From Siphonodentalium dalli (taxonomy: Eukaryota > Mollusca > Scaphopoda > Gadilida > Siphonodentaliidae): 64,000 nucleotides of DNA. Positions within the stretch are counted from its first letter, which is position 1. Each line of letters starts with the position of its first letter. Below are positions 48,568-60,892 of the stretch, in pieces. A program made the translations under genes and the position numbers. Under the pieces are notes generated by a model. That model saw only the letters and a list, made by a program, of their open reading frames with translations. It was not told the DNA's origin and ran no database searches. The DNA lies in assembly GCA_032622095.1 (NCBI GenBank), contig CP136069.1:168818394-168882393 (forward strand), read 5' to 3'.

Positions 48568-49492
48568 TCAATAAATTTCAAAGAGCCTACAGAAGGGGCC
48601 GCGAAGGGACCGAACACATTTACCGGGGCTGGTATGGGGCTGCAACCTTCCTCGACGTCGAAAAAGCCTTTGACTCAGTATGGCATCATGGACTTCGCTA
48701 TAAACTCAAGACCACTACTAGTATCCCAACAAAAATGCTAAGACTACTCTCTTCATTTTTAATGAAAAGAACAATCAAAGTCAGAATAGGTGACGAAATA
48801 TCGGATAGTGTAAATCTCAATGCAGGCATTCCCCAAGGATCAGTACTCAGCCCGCTACTATTTCTAATCTATGTCAACGACATACCCAATAACCCGGTTA
48901 CAATGTACAAATATCGCAATTCGCGGACGACTTGGGCCTCTGGACCACGGGAGGTAACCCGAAGCAACTAGAAAAAAGGCTCCAAAAACAACTGAACGAC
49001 CTCGAAAGCTGGTGCTCTAAATGGCGCATCAAATTAAACGCGAAAAAAAACGCAATTAATAATCTTTAAAAGAAAACGCGCGAATCCTAAAATCAAACTG
49101 TCTATTTTTGATGAGCATGTTGAGCAATCCCAAGAAGCCACACTTTTAGGCATAACATTAGACCACCGACTAAATTTCAAAGCTCATATCGGCAACATCG
49201 CAACCAAGGCCAAACAAAGAATAGGACTGCTCAGAATGCTCAGAGGCACCACCTGGGGACTTAATCCCGAAACTTTAATTAAACTCTATAAACAATACAT
49301 CAGACCAATTATGGAATACGGAGCAATAATAACGGCTAATCTACCCAAAGCAACCATAAATAAACTTCAAGTTATTCAAAACTCAGCGCTGAGAATGGCA
49401 CTCCAAGAAAATTATCGTACCCCAATCAGGGCACTTCACGAATCCGCAGATATATAATCCTCTGAGCGATAGACTAAACATTTTAGCATAAA
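48568..49492 (+). pseudogene. Decayed Jockey-like reverse transcriptase
   Basis: Conceptual pieces in three frames: KFQRAYRRGREGTEHI, FLDVEKAFDSVWHHGLRYKL, GIPQGSVLSPLLFLIYVND, then after a shift QFADDLGLWTTG and LNDLESWCSKWRIKLNAKK. After another shift come EATLLGITLDHRLNFKAHI, YIRPIMEYGA and QNSALRMAL, ending IYNPLSDRLNILA. It lacks the segment between RAYRRGR and FLDVEKAF and has several indels. It is clearly a different family from the LINE at 38-42 kb. Confidence 0.88.
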
Positions 49493-49565
49493 ATAATCTT
49501 ATTACGCCACATGTGGTGTATCTAGCTTCTGTGATTTTGATATTGTGTGGTGGACAGGGCGAATG

Positions 49566-50030
49566 TATTCTTGGAGATTTTTTGTACCTTACTCAATCGT
49601 ACCGATAGAATCACGTAGATGCCGAAATTGTAAAGTTAACGCCACCGGTGTATAATATGTTTATGAAAATATGATAAATCGTATCGATAGAGTCAGGACA
49701 GGCTGAAATTGTAAACTTAAAGTCACCGGTGTAATAATATGTTGTTGAAAATATAAATAATTTGATAGACTGAAAATATGATATAACCCATTGGGAGCCC
49801 CTAATGTATTCTTGGACATTTTGTTTTGTACCATTACTCAATCGTACCGATATAATCACGTAGATGCCGAAATTGAGCCACCGGTGTATAATATGTTTAT
49901 GAAAATATGATAAATCGTATCGATAGAGTCAGGATAGGCTGAAATTGTAAACTTAAAGTCACTTGTTGTTGAAAATATAAATAATTTGATAGACTGAAAA
50001 TAATGTGTAACCTATTGCGAACCCCCCTGG
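49566..50030. repeat. Two-copy tandem repeat (about 235 bp)
   Basis: GTATTCTTGGA ... CTCAATCGTACCGATA ... CACCGGTGTATAATATG ... AATTTGATAGACTGAAAAT occurs at 49566-49805 and again at 49806-50030. Within each copy the ATCGTATCGATAGAGTCAGGA segment repeats the first half. Related to the repeat at 58079 and 58861. Confidence 0.78.
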
Positions 50031-50569
50031 TGTAGTGAAGTGAATTGTGAGTAGTTTCATTGTGATTCTCCACCATCTTTATTTTCTGGAATTATAACCA
50101 AGATTTCTCCACTCTATTCTCTTAAACTACACCCGAATCGGTCAAATTCTTTTGATAATTCTATCTAAATACATCTTAGCTACTATTCGGATCTGCTGTC
50201 CCGGTCTAAAAAGGGATAGTTTGACCAAAACGACTATTGACAAAACTTTGTTTACAAATTGAGCGCACTCGATGACCGGGTTGACCCGTCCAGTCCACGC
50301 TGCAAATTTATTATCGAAAACAAATTCAATTTATTCCATCTAAGACATAATTACGCGCTGGACTCTGTCATTTTAGGAATATATATGTATCCCACGCACA
50401 TACACCAAGTCTCAGCTTAAAATTTTGAAAAATGACAGTTTTATCGACATAAATCGATTTTAATGGCAAATGCCAAGTTAAATAAATTTTAGGGCCATGC
50501 AAATATTTTCTGAGCTGTTCCATATTGGGCACTAGAGTCAATATTTGACCGGTTACACCTGATAATTGT
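50031..50569. other. No gene recognised
   Basis: No coherent frame or repeat seen. Confidence 0.5.
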
Positions 50570-51320
50570 GCGACAGTACAGTCGCGTTACTTTATACATC
50601 AACATTGGTCATTATCACCGACAAATTTATTTTGGTCTATCGTATCAACCCCTATTTTCTCCCGCGTAGCCTGACTAAGTGTCAACATTGGTCTTTATCG
50701 CTCCACTAATGTGTATCGTTTCATCGGTATGAATTCCATATGCAATTTATCCACATATAACCAACCCAACCTCTAATCCGGGTCCAATTTATTTAATTCT
50801 TTCATCGGTATAGTCACGTTACGTAATATTTTATCGCGTGATACTTGTACTTATATGTCTATGGTATTACTATAGTATACCGTATACGTATATCAATTGC
50901 TATTCCTTTATATATAATCCTGGTGCCATCTATAGACATAGAGATAATTTCAGACCCCCCCCCCCCCCAATTTTATATCATTGCTGCTTTAGTACAGTCG
51001 CGATACATTACATGGCAACATCGCTCCACTAATTTATGTCAGTTCATCGGTTCTCCGAGTCCATATAACCAACCCAACATCTTATAGAAGTTCATAAATG
51101 ACTATTCTGGCACTATATAGAGATGACTAAGATTCTGACACCCCCTATTTTATAGCCTTGTTGCAATGTTCAGTAGAGTTGAGATGCATAATATGTCAAC
51201 ATTGGTCATTGTCGCTCTATAAATTTATATCGGTTCAACCCTTAGTTCCCTGTATCGCCCACCCCTCCCTGAATTTATTTTTTCATTTGTATTATAGTCT
51301 CGTTACGTACACATTTTATC
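50570..51320. repeat. Degenerate tandem repeat
   Basis: About four blocks of roughly 130-230 bp with GTACAGTCGCGTTAC, TCAACATTGGTCATTATCG, CTCCACTAATTTAT and ATAACCAACCCAACCTC in the same order. Confidence 0.62.
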
Positions 51321-51546
51321 TCTTGTAACTTTTGCTTCAATGCGTCGAGTTCCGCTGCAGATAATACAAAACTGACAACATTTTGAAATGTTAGCAGGCT
51401 TCAAACTCATCTTATCCAAGAAAAACTCTGGTTACATAAGAAATTTGTGTATATGGTGTACGCGCATTTGTTGCGTTAAAAACCAAAGGTCCCAAGTCAA
51501 GGTCCAAATCCCCAACACACTGTTGTGAGGTTTAACTCCATCTACA

Positions 51547-51679
51547 TACAGTAATGTCCAAAGTAATTGATCACTTAACCACAGCAAAATTATGGGTATT
51601 TTTTCATGATTTTAAATCCGGAAAAATTACCCATAATTATGCTGTGGTTAAGTGGTCAATTACTTTGGGCATTACTGTA
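51547..51679. mobile_element. Mariner-like hairpin MITE, copy 1 of tandem triplet
   Basis: A 133-bp near-palindrome: TACAGTAATGTCCAAAGTAA at one end, TTACTTTGGGCATTACTGTA at the other, with CTTAACCACAGC/GCTGTGGTTAAG inside. The terminal TA and CAGT start suit a Tc1/mariner MITE. Confidence 0.83.
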
Positions 51680-51721
51680 ACCAATATAAGGATTTGAGGT
51701 TTAATGATAACTCAATCCTCA

Positions 51722-51854
51722 TACAGTAATGTTCAAAGTAATTGAACACTTAAGCACAGCAGAATAATGGGTAATTTATCAGGATTTTAAATGCTGAAAA
51801 AATACCCATAATTCTGCTGTGGTTAAGTGGTCAATTACTTTGGGCATTACTGTA
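51722..51854. mobile_element. Mariner-like hairpin MITE, copy 2
   Basis: Exactly 175 bp after copy 1, together with the 42-bp spacer AACCAATATAAGGATTTGAG and following bases, so the spacer was duplicated too. Confidence 0.83.
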
Positions 51855-51896
51855 ACCAATATAAGGATTTGAGGTTTAATGATAACTCAATCCTCA

Positions 51897-52029
51897 TACA
51901 GTAATGTTCAAAGTAATTGACCACTTAACCACAGCAGAATTATTTGTAATTTTTCAGGATTTTAAATCCTGAAAAATTACCAATAAGTCTGATGTGGTTA
52001 AGTGGTCAATTACTTTGGGCATTACTGTA
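51897..52029. mobile_element. Mariner-like hairpin MITE, copy 3
   Basis: Again exactly 175 bp on. Slightly more diverged in the second arm (ACCAATAAGTCTGATGTGG). Confidence 0.83.
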
Positions 52030-53210
52030 ACCAATATAAGGATGTGAGGTTTAATGAGAACTCCATCCACATAACTAATAAATATGTGTGAAAATTAAAA
52101 CAAAACAAAATAAATTCCATGATGGCGTCCAATATGGACTGCCTAATTCTGCTCCAAAACATGTATATTGAATATATGGATGTTTATTGGGGGAAACCGA
52201 TTATTTCAATGATATTTTCATTAACTGGGATCCAAAAACCCGACTTACGGGAGCGTGCTTCGCGCGCGACTGTATCTTAAGCATATGTGCATATTTAATA
52301 AGCCAACAATTGGAATCCCAACAGAAGATTGGCGTGGGTCCCTTGTGCGATCTGTCCATCGAAAACTATTTAGACATCTCAAGACACGTAAGACCCAATA
52401 ACTTAATATACAGAATAGATACATCTATTGCCTGGGTGACTAATATTTATATTTGTTACAATGAGGTCAAATAGTTGCGAAGCCAGCACCACAATTCTTT
52501 CCCTCCATAGTAAATCTTAAAACAACTTCTAACGAATTATTAATTTACCTTATATTTGGTATGGAGCGTCCTTGGTTTACTGGAGTTCAGATTTGTTAAC
52601 ATCACGTCACCAAGTGAATTACTTGCAAAGCCACAGCCATAACTATTTCCCTCCATAGTAGTTCTCAAAACAACTTCTTAAGAACAATTGACCAGCAGTC
52701 GCGCAATTATTGGAAGACCCACGGTCAATCATTTAAAAAAAAACAAATGTTACATTTAAATTATTGCTTTATTTAACCCAACAAAAAAATTAAATGAGAA
52801 AATTAACTTTTACTACTTGCTAACTTTTATCTTTTAATTATTTCATTTAAATTTTAGTATTTACAGTATACTAAGTCCAAGTCTTTATAATCTGTTGAGT
52901 GACCCCACAGTCGTTTACTTGCTTTGTTAGTAATAATTTGAAGGATTACTTGTTTAAACGCAATTGTTATCAATATATTTTATGTATTTTTTATAATTTC
53001 TATTTATATGTAATACTATAATCTTGGTGGCGTTACCATTTCTGACTATGGTTTTCTTGTTAGACTACAAGGGAGCATTTTAATAGAAGAATTGGAACTC
53101 CGCACACTACTATTAACAAAACGATAAATCCATGGAAACCATTCTACAAGTACAAACACGCGATACTTTTGTGGTTCCATGTAAATGTCTTTTCTCCAAT
53201 TGGCACCTGC
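52030..53210. other. No confident gene; one unassigned 95-residue frame
   Basis: A plus-strand frame at 52187-52474 (INWDPKTRLTGACFARD ... RHVRPNNLIYRID) is longer than most chance frames here but matches no family I recognise. The rest is AT-rich with no structure seen. Confidence 0.35.
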
Positions 53211-53212
53211 CC

Positions 53213-53455
53213 TCAGGCTCGGTAACCGCGACTATGTATCGGTTTCAGAGAGTAGTCTTACCCTGCCGTTGGCTAGACTGTCAAGTGGGGCTAGGTGCAC
53301 CGTGCACTTTGAAACTTTATATCTATCAATAAAACAAATCGAATAGCGACAACAGCCTCCAGTCTCGGTAACCGTGGTTATGCATCGGTATCTGAGAGTA
53401 GCCTTACCCTGCCGTTGGCCTTACTATCAGTTAGGGATAGGTGCACTGCGCAAAT
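53213..53455. repeat. Two-copy tandem repeat (about 140 bp)
   Basis: CTCGGTAACCG ... ATGTATCGGT ... GAGAGTAG ... TTACCCTGCCGTTGGC ... AGGTGCACCG occurs at about 53218 and 53362. Confidence 0.75.
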
Positions 53456-53731
53456 TTTATATTTAATTATATTTAACTATACGACAAATCAAATTGCGGC
53501 AAACAGCCTCCATACTGAATTAAGGGTCAGACGCACGTTTTGCCAAAATTTCCTGGTATTTCAAAATGTATTTTCTCTAAATCTATCAGAATCTATCAGG
53601 AATATCTTTGTTAAATTTTGTACAAGAGACTATTGTGGTACCATATATAAGAACCATTGGACATTTGGTTATTATAATCTCATTTACTTTACTTTTATGG
53701 CATGAAAAATCTTTAAAATTTCACTGTATTC

Positions 53732-54272
53732 AGGTACCGAGAACTACTGTAAAACAGATTGTTTTCGAAAGTGCATTTCATACATACATGATATCATATC
53801 TAAAGATCACGAGAGGAGACTTAATTTTTCTTGATTCATGAAATTAAATGATTATTTTCATTCAGAAAGACAACTACCATAAATAATGTTTTATTATTGA
53901 GAATTTTCATGCCATGTTTGTTGGTCATTGAAAAATTGGGCTCAGTTGAGTTCTGGGTCATGGGTTCATAACCAAGTTAAATCTGACCACCATATCTCTT
54001 AACACTGTGGCCTAATTTCTGTTGATTGCTCCCTGTTTGAGTGGACAGCACCACATTTGAACATTTGTTTTCATTGGGCTGGCATATTTGTGACTGCTTT
54101 ATTCTTCATTATAATACTTGGGGTATGATGCTATAATATGCAATTAAAAAGCTAACTCAACATTATGATACAAATGAAGCCTCCTCTCATGGAGTCAAGA
54201 CAATAAGCTATTTGATGGTTGACATGTTGTTTGAATTTATAAATTTTTCGGGCAGTACTGTTCTCGGTACCT
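53732..54272. mobile_element. Possible MITE with AGGTACCGAGAAC ends
   Basis: The left end AGGTACCGAGAACTACTG and the right end CAGTACTGTTCTCGGTACCT are inverted. No target duplication could be made out. Confidence 0.45.
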
Positions 54273-54727
54273 AAAGGGACAGAAACAAAACAAATATTTT
54301 CAACCTCTCAAATGTATTAAAATCCATTATTGTTATTGTCTCTTTATAATTGCTCTGATTTTATATATAATGAAAATTACCATATGTAAAATTCAAGATT
54401 GTTCACCAGATAGATCGAGAGAAATTCTTTGTTGAAAATCACTTGCCATTTCTGGCTGGATTTACTGTGATTTATGCAAAACGTGCGTCTCCCCCTTAAC
54501 TACGAGTATCCCATCTCTACCATTTCAGGTACTACACACCAAGACTCATCCGCCTCTTCAACCTTCCACCACATCCTCTCAGTGACGCCAAATACACCTC
54601 CTGAAAACAGCAAAAGACCAAGACACTGTCATCAACCCCAACAACATCAACGACATCACCAACATCCATACAGATCATCCATGTTGCAGACGACGGGATG
54701 TAAGCTATCTGAGAGACGCCCAGATAC

Positions 54728-55756
54728 AGGGGCGGCGGAAGCGACAAAAAAGTGGGGGGGGGGGGGCACAATATTTTTTAAATACTATGAAATGAATGAA
54801 TTGAAAACTGTTCCAATATGCGCCAGCGCAAAGATTGTTTAGTATGATGTTATTCGTGGCTACAGCATGTATCATTATGGAGGTAGAAAATAAGAAAGAG
54901 TTTAAATGATGCTACTCTGCTACTCACTTATTTTGCAGCCAATGTGTGAAAGATGACCTATGACGTTGATACAACTTCTAAAACCTGCGTCCTTTGTCAT
55001 AAATGTTATGATGAAATTAGTATAAACTATACTGTATAATCCAATTCACTCCACATACGACAACCGTTGATATCGAAGAAACAATAATCACAAGTAACTT
55101 TGAATATTAAATAACACTGTAATATATATGTACACAAACACTTGCATGCACACTGTAAACTTCATGTAGAAAATAAGTATTCTAACTCTTCTTATTTCTC
55201 GGTAATAACGAATTAGCTGAGTTGATAAAAATCATAGTCAACTTGAAGTTATTCCAATGAATACTCAGCATCAACTGATATTGTATATAGCAAGTGATCT
55301 CATATCAGGAGTTTGACCACCTTGGCATGAAATTGTATACCTGCCAAGCCCCAGGTTTGCACTTTTATTGATGACACTCAAATTTATACCTTTGATTGGT
55401 ATGATGAATGTGATTTTAATTAGACAAGCTGCTGCACCCAAGACATGGCTATGACGGTGCCCCCAGAAGACCTGAGCTCTACAAAGAACTCAAAGTCTGT
55501 AGTTAAATTCCCAGAGAGCAATTACTCAGACACAGTGTCAATACTGACCAAGGGATTAACTATCTATCTTGCTAGCCATAGTGGCATAACTGATAAGATT
55601 AAACACAATTTTGTCTACTAATGGAATGTTTTCTTGGGAATCAAAAATTTATTTTCTCCAATGTATTTAGTATTGGAAGATTATGTACCCATAATTGGGG
55701 GAAAACAGTGGGGGGGCACGTGCCCCCTGTGTCCCCCCCCGGCTCCGCCGCCCCTG
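54728..55756. mobile_element. hAT-like non-autonomous element, 1.03 kb
   Basis: Ends CAGGGGCGGCGGAAGCGAC and CGGCTCCGCCGCCCCTG. A perfect 8-bp duplication, CCCAGATA, lies at 54720-54727 and 55757-55764. G/C runs follow both ends. No transposase frame. It is nested in the 14.3-kb composite and is younger than it. Confidence 0.88.
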
Positions 55757-56223
55757 CCCAGATAGCCCATCTCGTCTCCACACAGCACTAACTCCTCCCA
55801 ATGACAACAACACCCCCTGCGTGCACAAGACAAAGACCAACAACAAAGACCAACAACAAAACCACCTACCACCAACAGCTTCCGGCTTCCTGCTTCGGGG
55901 CATGGTAACCAACAACGCTCTTTAGCGACAAATCAGCATCCAACAAGCGGGTTGTAGGGGAGGGCATACTGCCCTACCAAATCTTCCCGGGAATCATCCC
56001 AAATTCCAAACCTAGGCTGTATCCTATAGGTCAAACCTTTTATCGACCAGACTAGAATGGAATTACGCAAAACCTTGTGTTTTTTGTTTGATTCAAGGTT
56101 CAAGGTGGGTGCAAAGGGAATTATGCAAAACCTTGTCTTTTGTCTGATTCAAGGGGTGGGTGCAGTTAGAATTCCACAAGGTGGACACCCCACCCCAACG
56201 GAAACCCCCTAGCCACGTCCCTG

Positions 56224-57293
56224 CATATGACGTATACAACAGGTAGTCACTATTTCACCATATCTCTATATATCCCCATACGATATATATAGTCAGATAG
56301 CTAAGTTGAATCAAGATAACTAAGTTGGTTAATTAATTAATCAATATATATACACTGATATATAGTTTATCGAGATATTAACTAGAAGTGGTGTGGCGGT
56401 TCTACGCTGTCGTATATTTGGTCCCGGGGGGTCGAAGTGGGTCTATGAATAGGTTGATACTTGTGAGCACATTTAGTCTCAGAAAGACCATATTGCACAG
56501 GAGTGTGTGGCTAAAACGAGTAACATACATTTTACGAGCGCGCCACTTTAAAACACGCATCACTATAGAAATCATGAATACGTTGGATCACACGTTGCGT
56601 AAGATATCTAAATCGCAATCGGCAAACCTCGGTGATTTTCGTAGCAAATAATACGCGTTGTTTGAAGTGGCGCGCTTTTTTAAAATTTAAATATTTTTTT
56701 AATTTACAGTTTTACTCGTTTTAACGACACGCACCTGTGAGAAAGACTTGTTGAAATACCTTACTCGTATTTAAAAAAAATCGCTCAGTTTTTAATATGC
56801 GCGCTTTGAATTCCAAAACCGTGCTGCGCAAATTCAAAACTGACAAAAATGTATTTCGTAACAGACTTGTATCTGGTGACAGATTCAGTTCTTAATCGTT
56901 CCTGAAGGCACCTGTTAATATTAAAGATCACCAGGACGAAATTTATTATCTAGTAACTGCATCAACATTTTATTGAGAAGATGTGTGATTATGTGCTCAA
57001 AATAATCATTGTAACACTCACATGTAGTTATGCAGATCAATTAAATGAACTTTAAAGAAGTACATGTAAAACAACCACGTATGCGGCTGACTTGAGAGAA
57101 AATCAGCACGAGGCTGTCTGCAGAGTCTGGTCCTTAACATTTTTCCCCTTTTACATGTAATTATTAGTTAGAACTGTTCCCTCTAACTCGTCGAAAACAA
57201 TAAATAAATAAACTCATAGTAAATCATAAATCTGACACTGCCTCGACAGGGTGTTGTTCACACACTAGAGACTAAAAAGTTTAAAGCTATTTA
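56224..57293. other. No gene recognised
   Basis: The first 8 bases are the target duplication of the composite. An AACTAAGTTGGTTAATTAATTAATC stretch echoes the tandem repeat at 35566. Otherwise featureless. Confidence 0.5.
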
Positions 57294-57520
57294 ATAAGCA
57301 AGATCACTGAGTTGCTAACGTATTGGATCCAACCAGCCCCGTTCCGCGCATTCAGTGCTGCAGGTCAAAGTTCTGGAGTAACATTCCATATATGGAATTC
57401 ATGAATATTCAAAACTCAATATATGGAATGCTACTCCAGAACTTTGACATATAGCACTCACACCGCGGAATATGGGCTGGATAGATCCAACATGGTAACG
57501 ACTCAGTGATCTCGCTTTTT
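57294..57520. repeat. Imperfect 220-bp hairpin (foldback)
   Basis: AGCAAGATCACTGAGTTGC ... TTGGATC ... CCAGCCC pairs with GGGCTGGATAGATCCAAC ... ACTCAGTGATCTCGCT. An inner stem pairs CAAAGTTCTGGAGTA with CTACTCCAGAACTTTG around CCATATATGG. Probably a foldback MITE. Confidence 0.8.
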
Positions 57521-58078
57521 ACCACTGGTCTTTTAAAATCCGGAAATTAGTACGTTTTTTTTTCGGTCTCTATTTCGGGTACTTCTTTCTTCTATTGATC
57601 TATCCGCTCTTGTAGAGCAACCACACTATACAAAAGTGTGTACACAGTTAATTATTAAATGTTAAATAAACACAACCATAAAATCTTCTCTGATGGACCC
57701 AAGTATCGCATCCACAAATATAAAAGTATGAAAGTCATTCAGTTAAGAGTTTGAAGATTGAACAAAAAGTTATGAATTTAGAAGTTGTATCCTTTGTGTG
57801 TGGAGGGTATAACATAATCTGTCCGTTAGTGATTGCAGCTTGACAATGTCCTCCTTTCTTACGTCCGCATCTGAGCACTGCACTTGCTTCCATATATCAA
57901 GAATTGCTTGCATCTGTTCATCATCAGTCAAGGTTGTAAATAGTACACCAAATAAAGTATGATATGCAGACATGATGTGTGTCACACTTTAGGATAAAGT
58001 GTTCCAAACTTTCTGGTTCGTTGCCACACAATTTACATATACCACTGGAGTTGTTGTTGTTCCATCATTGCCTATTAG
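57521..58078. other. No gene recognised
   Basis: A short minus-strand frame at 57770-57985 (MQAILDIWKQVQCSDADV ... LTDRLCYTL) is not identifiable and may be chance. Confidence 0.4.
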
Positions 58079-58152
58079 CCTCACCGGTGGCGTAAACACA
58101 TGTGCTAATCTATGTCGGACTATCGTGACTCTATCGGTACGGTTTACTCAAG
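58079..58152. repeat. Dispersed repeat with CACCGGTGGCGTAAACAC, copy 1
   Basis: Includes TGTGCTAATCT, TCGGACTATCGTGACTC and CGGTACGGTTTACTCAAG. Nearly identical to 58861-58932; a shortened relative lies at 59005. Confidence 0.8.
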
Positions 58153-58736
58153 GTACGGTTTTTCAATCGGTCAGAATTAGAAGGGAGATAATTTGTTTTA
58201 AACAAAACGTTTTTACCACGAGAGAAATGAAGAAAACAGAATAAAAACATCATTTAACGTCTACGTGGAAAATGGAAACACTGTGACAGCTATTTAGATT
58301 ATATTGCAATTAATACTAGAATTTAAAAAGTATGTTATTTAAGTTGAAAAGTGTTTATTTCTGTCCTAAATTTTCAATCTTGCCCGAATAGCGGAATTTG
58401 CCAGCTGAATTTGCCGCGATTTTAGGGGACTTTCTCACATTGCACTCCATTGGTCCTCTGTATATGTAGCACAGTTGTTGGCCAATATAGACAAGTCAAC
58501 TGTACCTGTGTCATGTCCCAATGCAGGAGGGTCCATATATACCGCAACATTCATATTATATGCCAAGAATTCAAAGGTATGGGCCCACGTAATAACATTA
58601 AATCTCAAGAAAACCTGCGAAAACAAAACAAAATCACATTTAATGTTTTAAGTTATTTCCTTCATAAAAAGAATCTTCGTGATAATGAACCCTCTCAATA
58701 CTTTAGAATATAGAATTAACCTTAAAATAACAAAAA

Positions 58737-58847
58737 CCTTCGGAATAGAGACCTTCGGAATAGTGATCCTTCATAATAGCGAACATTCAGAATAGAGAAC
58801 CTCCGGAATAGTGGACCTTTGGGATAGCGAACCTTCGGAATAGAGAC
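58737..58847. repeat. About 19-bp tandem repeat (CCTTCGGAATAG)
   Basis: Six to seven degenerate copies of ACCTTCGGAATAGAGA / GTGA. Confidence 0.8.
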
Positions 58848-58860
58848 ATGCCCCCCAATT

Positions 58861-58932
58861 ACACCGGTGGCGTAAACACATGTGCTAATCTGTGTCGGAC
58901 TATCGTGACTCTATCGGTACGGTTTACTCAAG
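58861..58932. repeat. Dispersed repeat with CACCGGTGGCGTAAACAC, copy 2
   Basis: Same sequence and orientation as 58079-58152, differing at TGTGTC for TATGTC. Confidence 0.8.
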
Positions 58933-60892
58933 TACGAGAATACCTAATCACCCATAATGCATTCGCCCATTGGTCCACACGTAAATCAAATGTTCAAAAC
59001 ATCTTACACCGGTGGCGTAAATAACTATTAGCCCCAGACTAAATACTAATAGGAAAAGTATGGAAACAACATGTTCGAAGTATCCTCCCACCTCCCTTTT
59101 TAAGTTTTTGCACTCGAAATCTCGTCAACACAAATCCGCTTTTGACAGAAACACCTACGGCTACGTATGCAAAACTATCGAATATCGAAAGCACAAATGA
59201 GCCATCTGGAGACGAGTCTGGGCAAACTAAATACTAATATATATATATGTTTAAAAATCCAGCCAAATTTGAACTTGACCTGTATTTTGTGCTAATGAAC
59301 CCAAAATTTGCCAAATACAAAATTACAGTCAATTCAGTTCAGACTTACTAAAGTTATCATCTGGAAACGAAAACACGCAAGCGGACATCTCGATGGACGG
59401 CCCGACGGACGGAATAACATAATACGTCCGTTTTTTTCAAAACAGGCGTATAATACTAAAAAATAACTTACCACAACGCAAGTTGCAGATTCTCTATTAG
59501 AGCTGATTCAGCAACTGCAGACATATTTGATTACAATAAAAAAGCACGGAAACACGACGTTATGAAATATACGCTGACGATAAATTACTTTAATGAAGTG
59601 CAACGAAGAATTATTTAGAGATAGGGGTGTTCATAGAAATTATTGGGTCGACATGGAATGAATCGATGATGCAAATCTGTGTGTTTGTCGACAATAGTTC
59701 ACGCGCGAAAAGCGTTGACTTCTATTGAACAGATTCAGCATGGATTTCTCAACTGTTCTCAAGTGTGCTGGAACGCCAACGAAGATTTTAGCGCTCATTC
59801 TACGTTCAGCTTTTTAAGCACACGGTTGGTCGACAATCTCACCCAGATTTAGTAAAGTAGATCACAGGAGCCTGGAATTTGGTCAAAAACCCTCTTTTAT
59901 TGACGGAACCGGGACCGCAGGTCACGTAGGGAACGAAACAGAAAATTGTTGCCACCCATTTTGAACTCAACTGTATTCCTACAAAAAATATTTTTTCACT
60001 GAAAACTGTTTGTACCTCTTACACCCTAGATGCCAATCTACAACATTCCATAGGTATATTTTTCCAGTTCTTCGAAAATCTCACTGTATTTCGGTAATTT
60101 ATTTTAAATTCACCAACGAAGACAAATGTGCCGCCTCTCCATCACCCGATGACGAATCGAAAGTAGCGAAAATAGTACAGAAATATCAGCGAACTTCCAG
60201 AGCATGGATAACAATTACAAAGGTGGGCCCCTGCCCGCAAATTTCAGGACTCATAAAAAAATAAGTATTTGGTAATAGTTAATTTCATTTAGCAGTCACC
60301 ACACTATAAGCGATAGCCTGTACTAGTAACATCTAAGTATACTTATACAAACAAAGTATACTTGCTGCAAATGACATCGCCGAGAATATCGCTGATTAAA
60401 ATGCCGTAGGTTCCCTGATATCGAGAGAATGTCAATCAACTCCCCTTTGGTCCAATGAGATTCAAGGGCGAGGGCATTCAGTTCACTGACAGTCAGTCCA
60501 TTTCAAAGACGTAGTGCCGCCTTTCTTGTAGAAATATACAACGATGTCGGCATAAGTTCAAAGCTGCAGTGCCGCCATCATGGCGCCATGCAATTTGAGG
60601 AATATACAATGACTCGAAGAGTAACCATGTCATCAAATGAACTGCCGGCTGTTTGCAACATATACTAGTAGTACTCAAGTTGTCGGAATCTCTTTGATAC
60701 ATGATCAAATGTTGTTAACCCCTCGGTTGTATATTAAACTGTGAAAAACAATCAGGGTATTCAACAATAACCGGCATTTTCCAACGTCCGAAATAAATAA
60801 CGCAGATTAATCGACGACGGAAATGGTAATCGATTATCGGCTTTATCAACGGTTCATCGATTATACGATTAATCGTGGCACCCCTAGTTTAT

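Larger units (their letters stand above)
41941..56223. mobile_element. Putative 14.3-kb hAT-bounded composite insertion
   Basis: The left end is CAGGGGCGTGGCGACAGGGG; the right end is CCCCCTAGCCACGTCCCTG. An identical 8-bp CATATGAC flanks both sides (41933-41940 and 56224-56231), the duplication length of hAT elements. Both ends also share a direct repeat (CCTTGTGTTTT ... TTTGATTCAA). No complete transposase was found inside, so mobility would have depended on one supplied in trans. Assembly error or two unrelated ends cannot be excluded by reading alone. Confidence 0.6.

Noticed and set aside
54474-54842. 122-residue His/Gln-rich frame as a gene
   Set aside because: Low complexity, it runs into the inserted hAT element, and no splice or family evidence supports it. 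Other frames of the same stretch look equally plausible.
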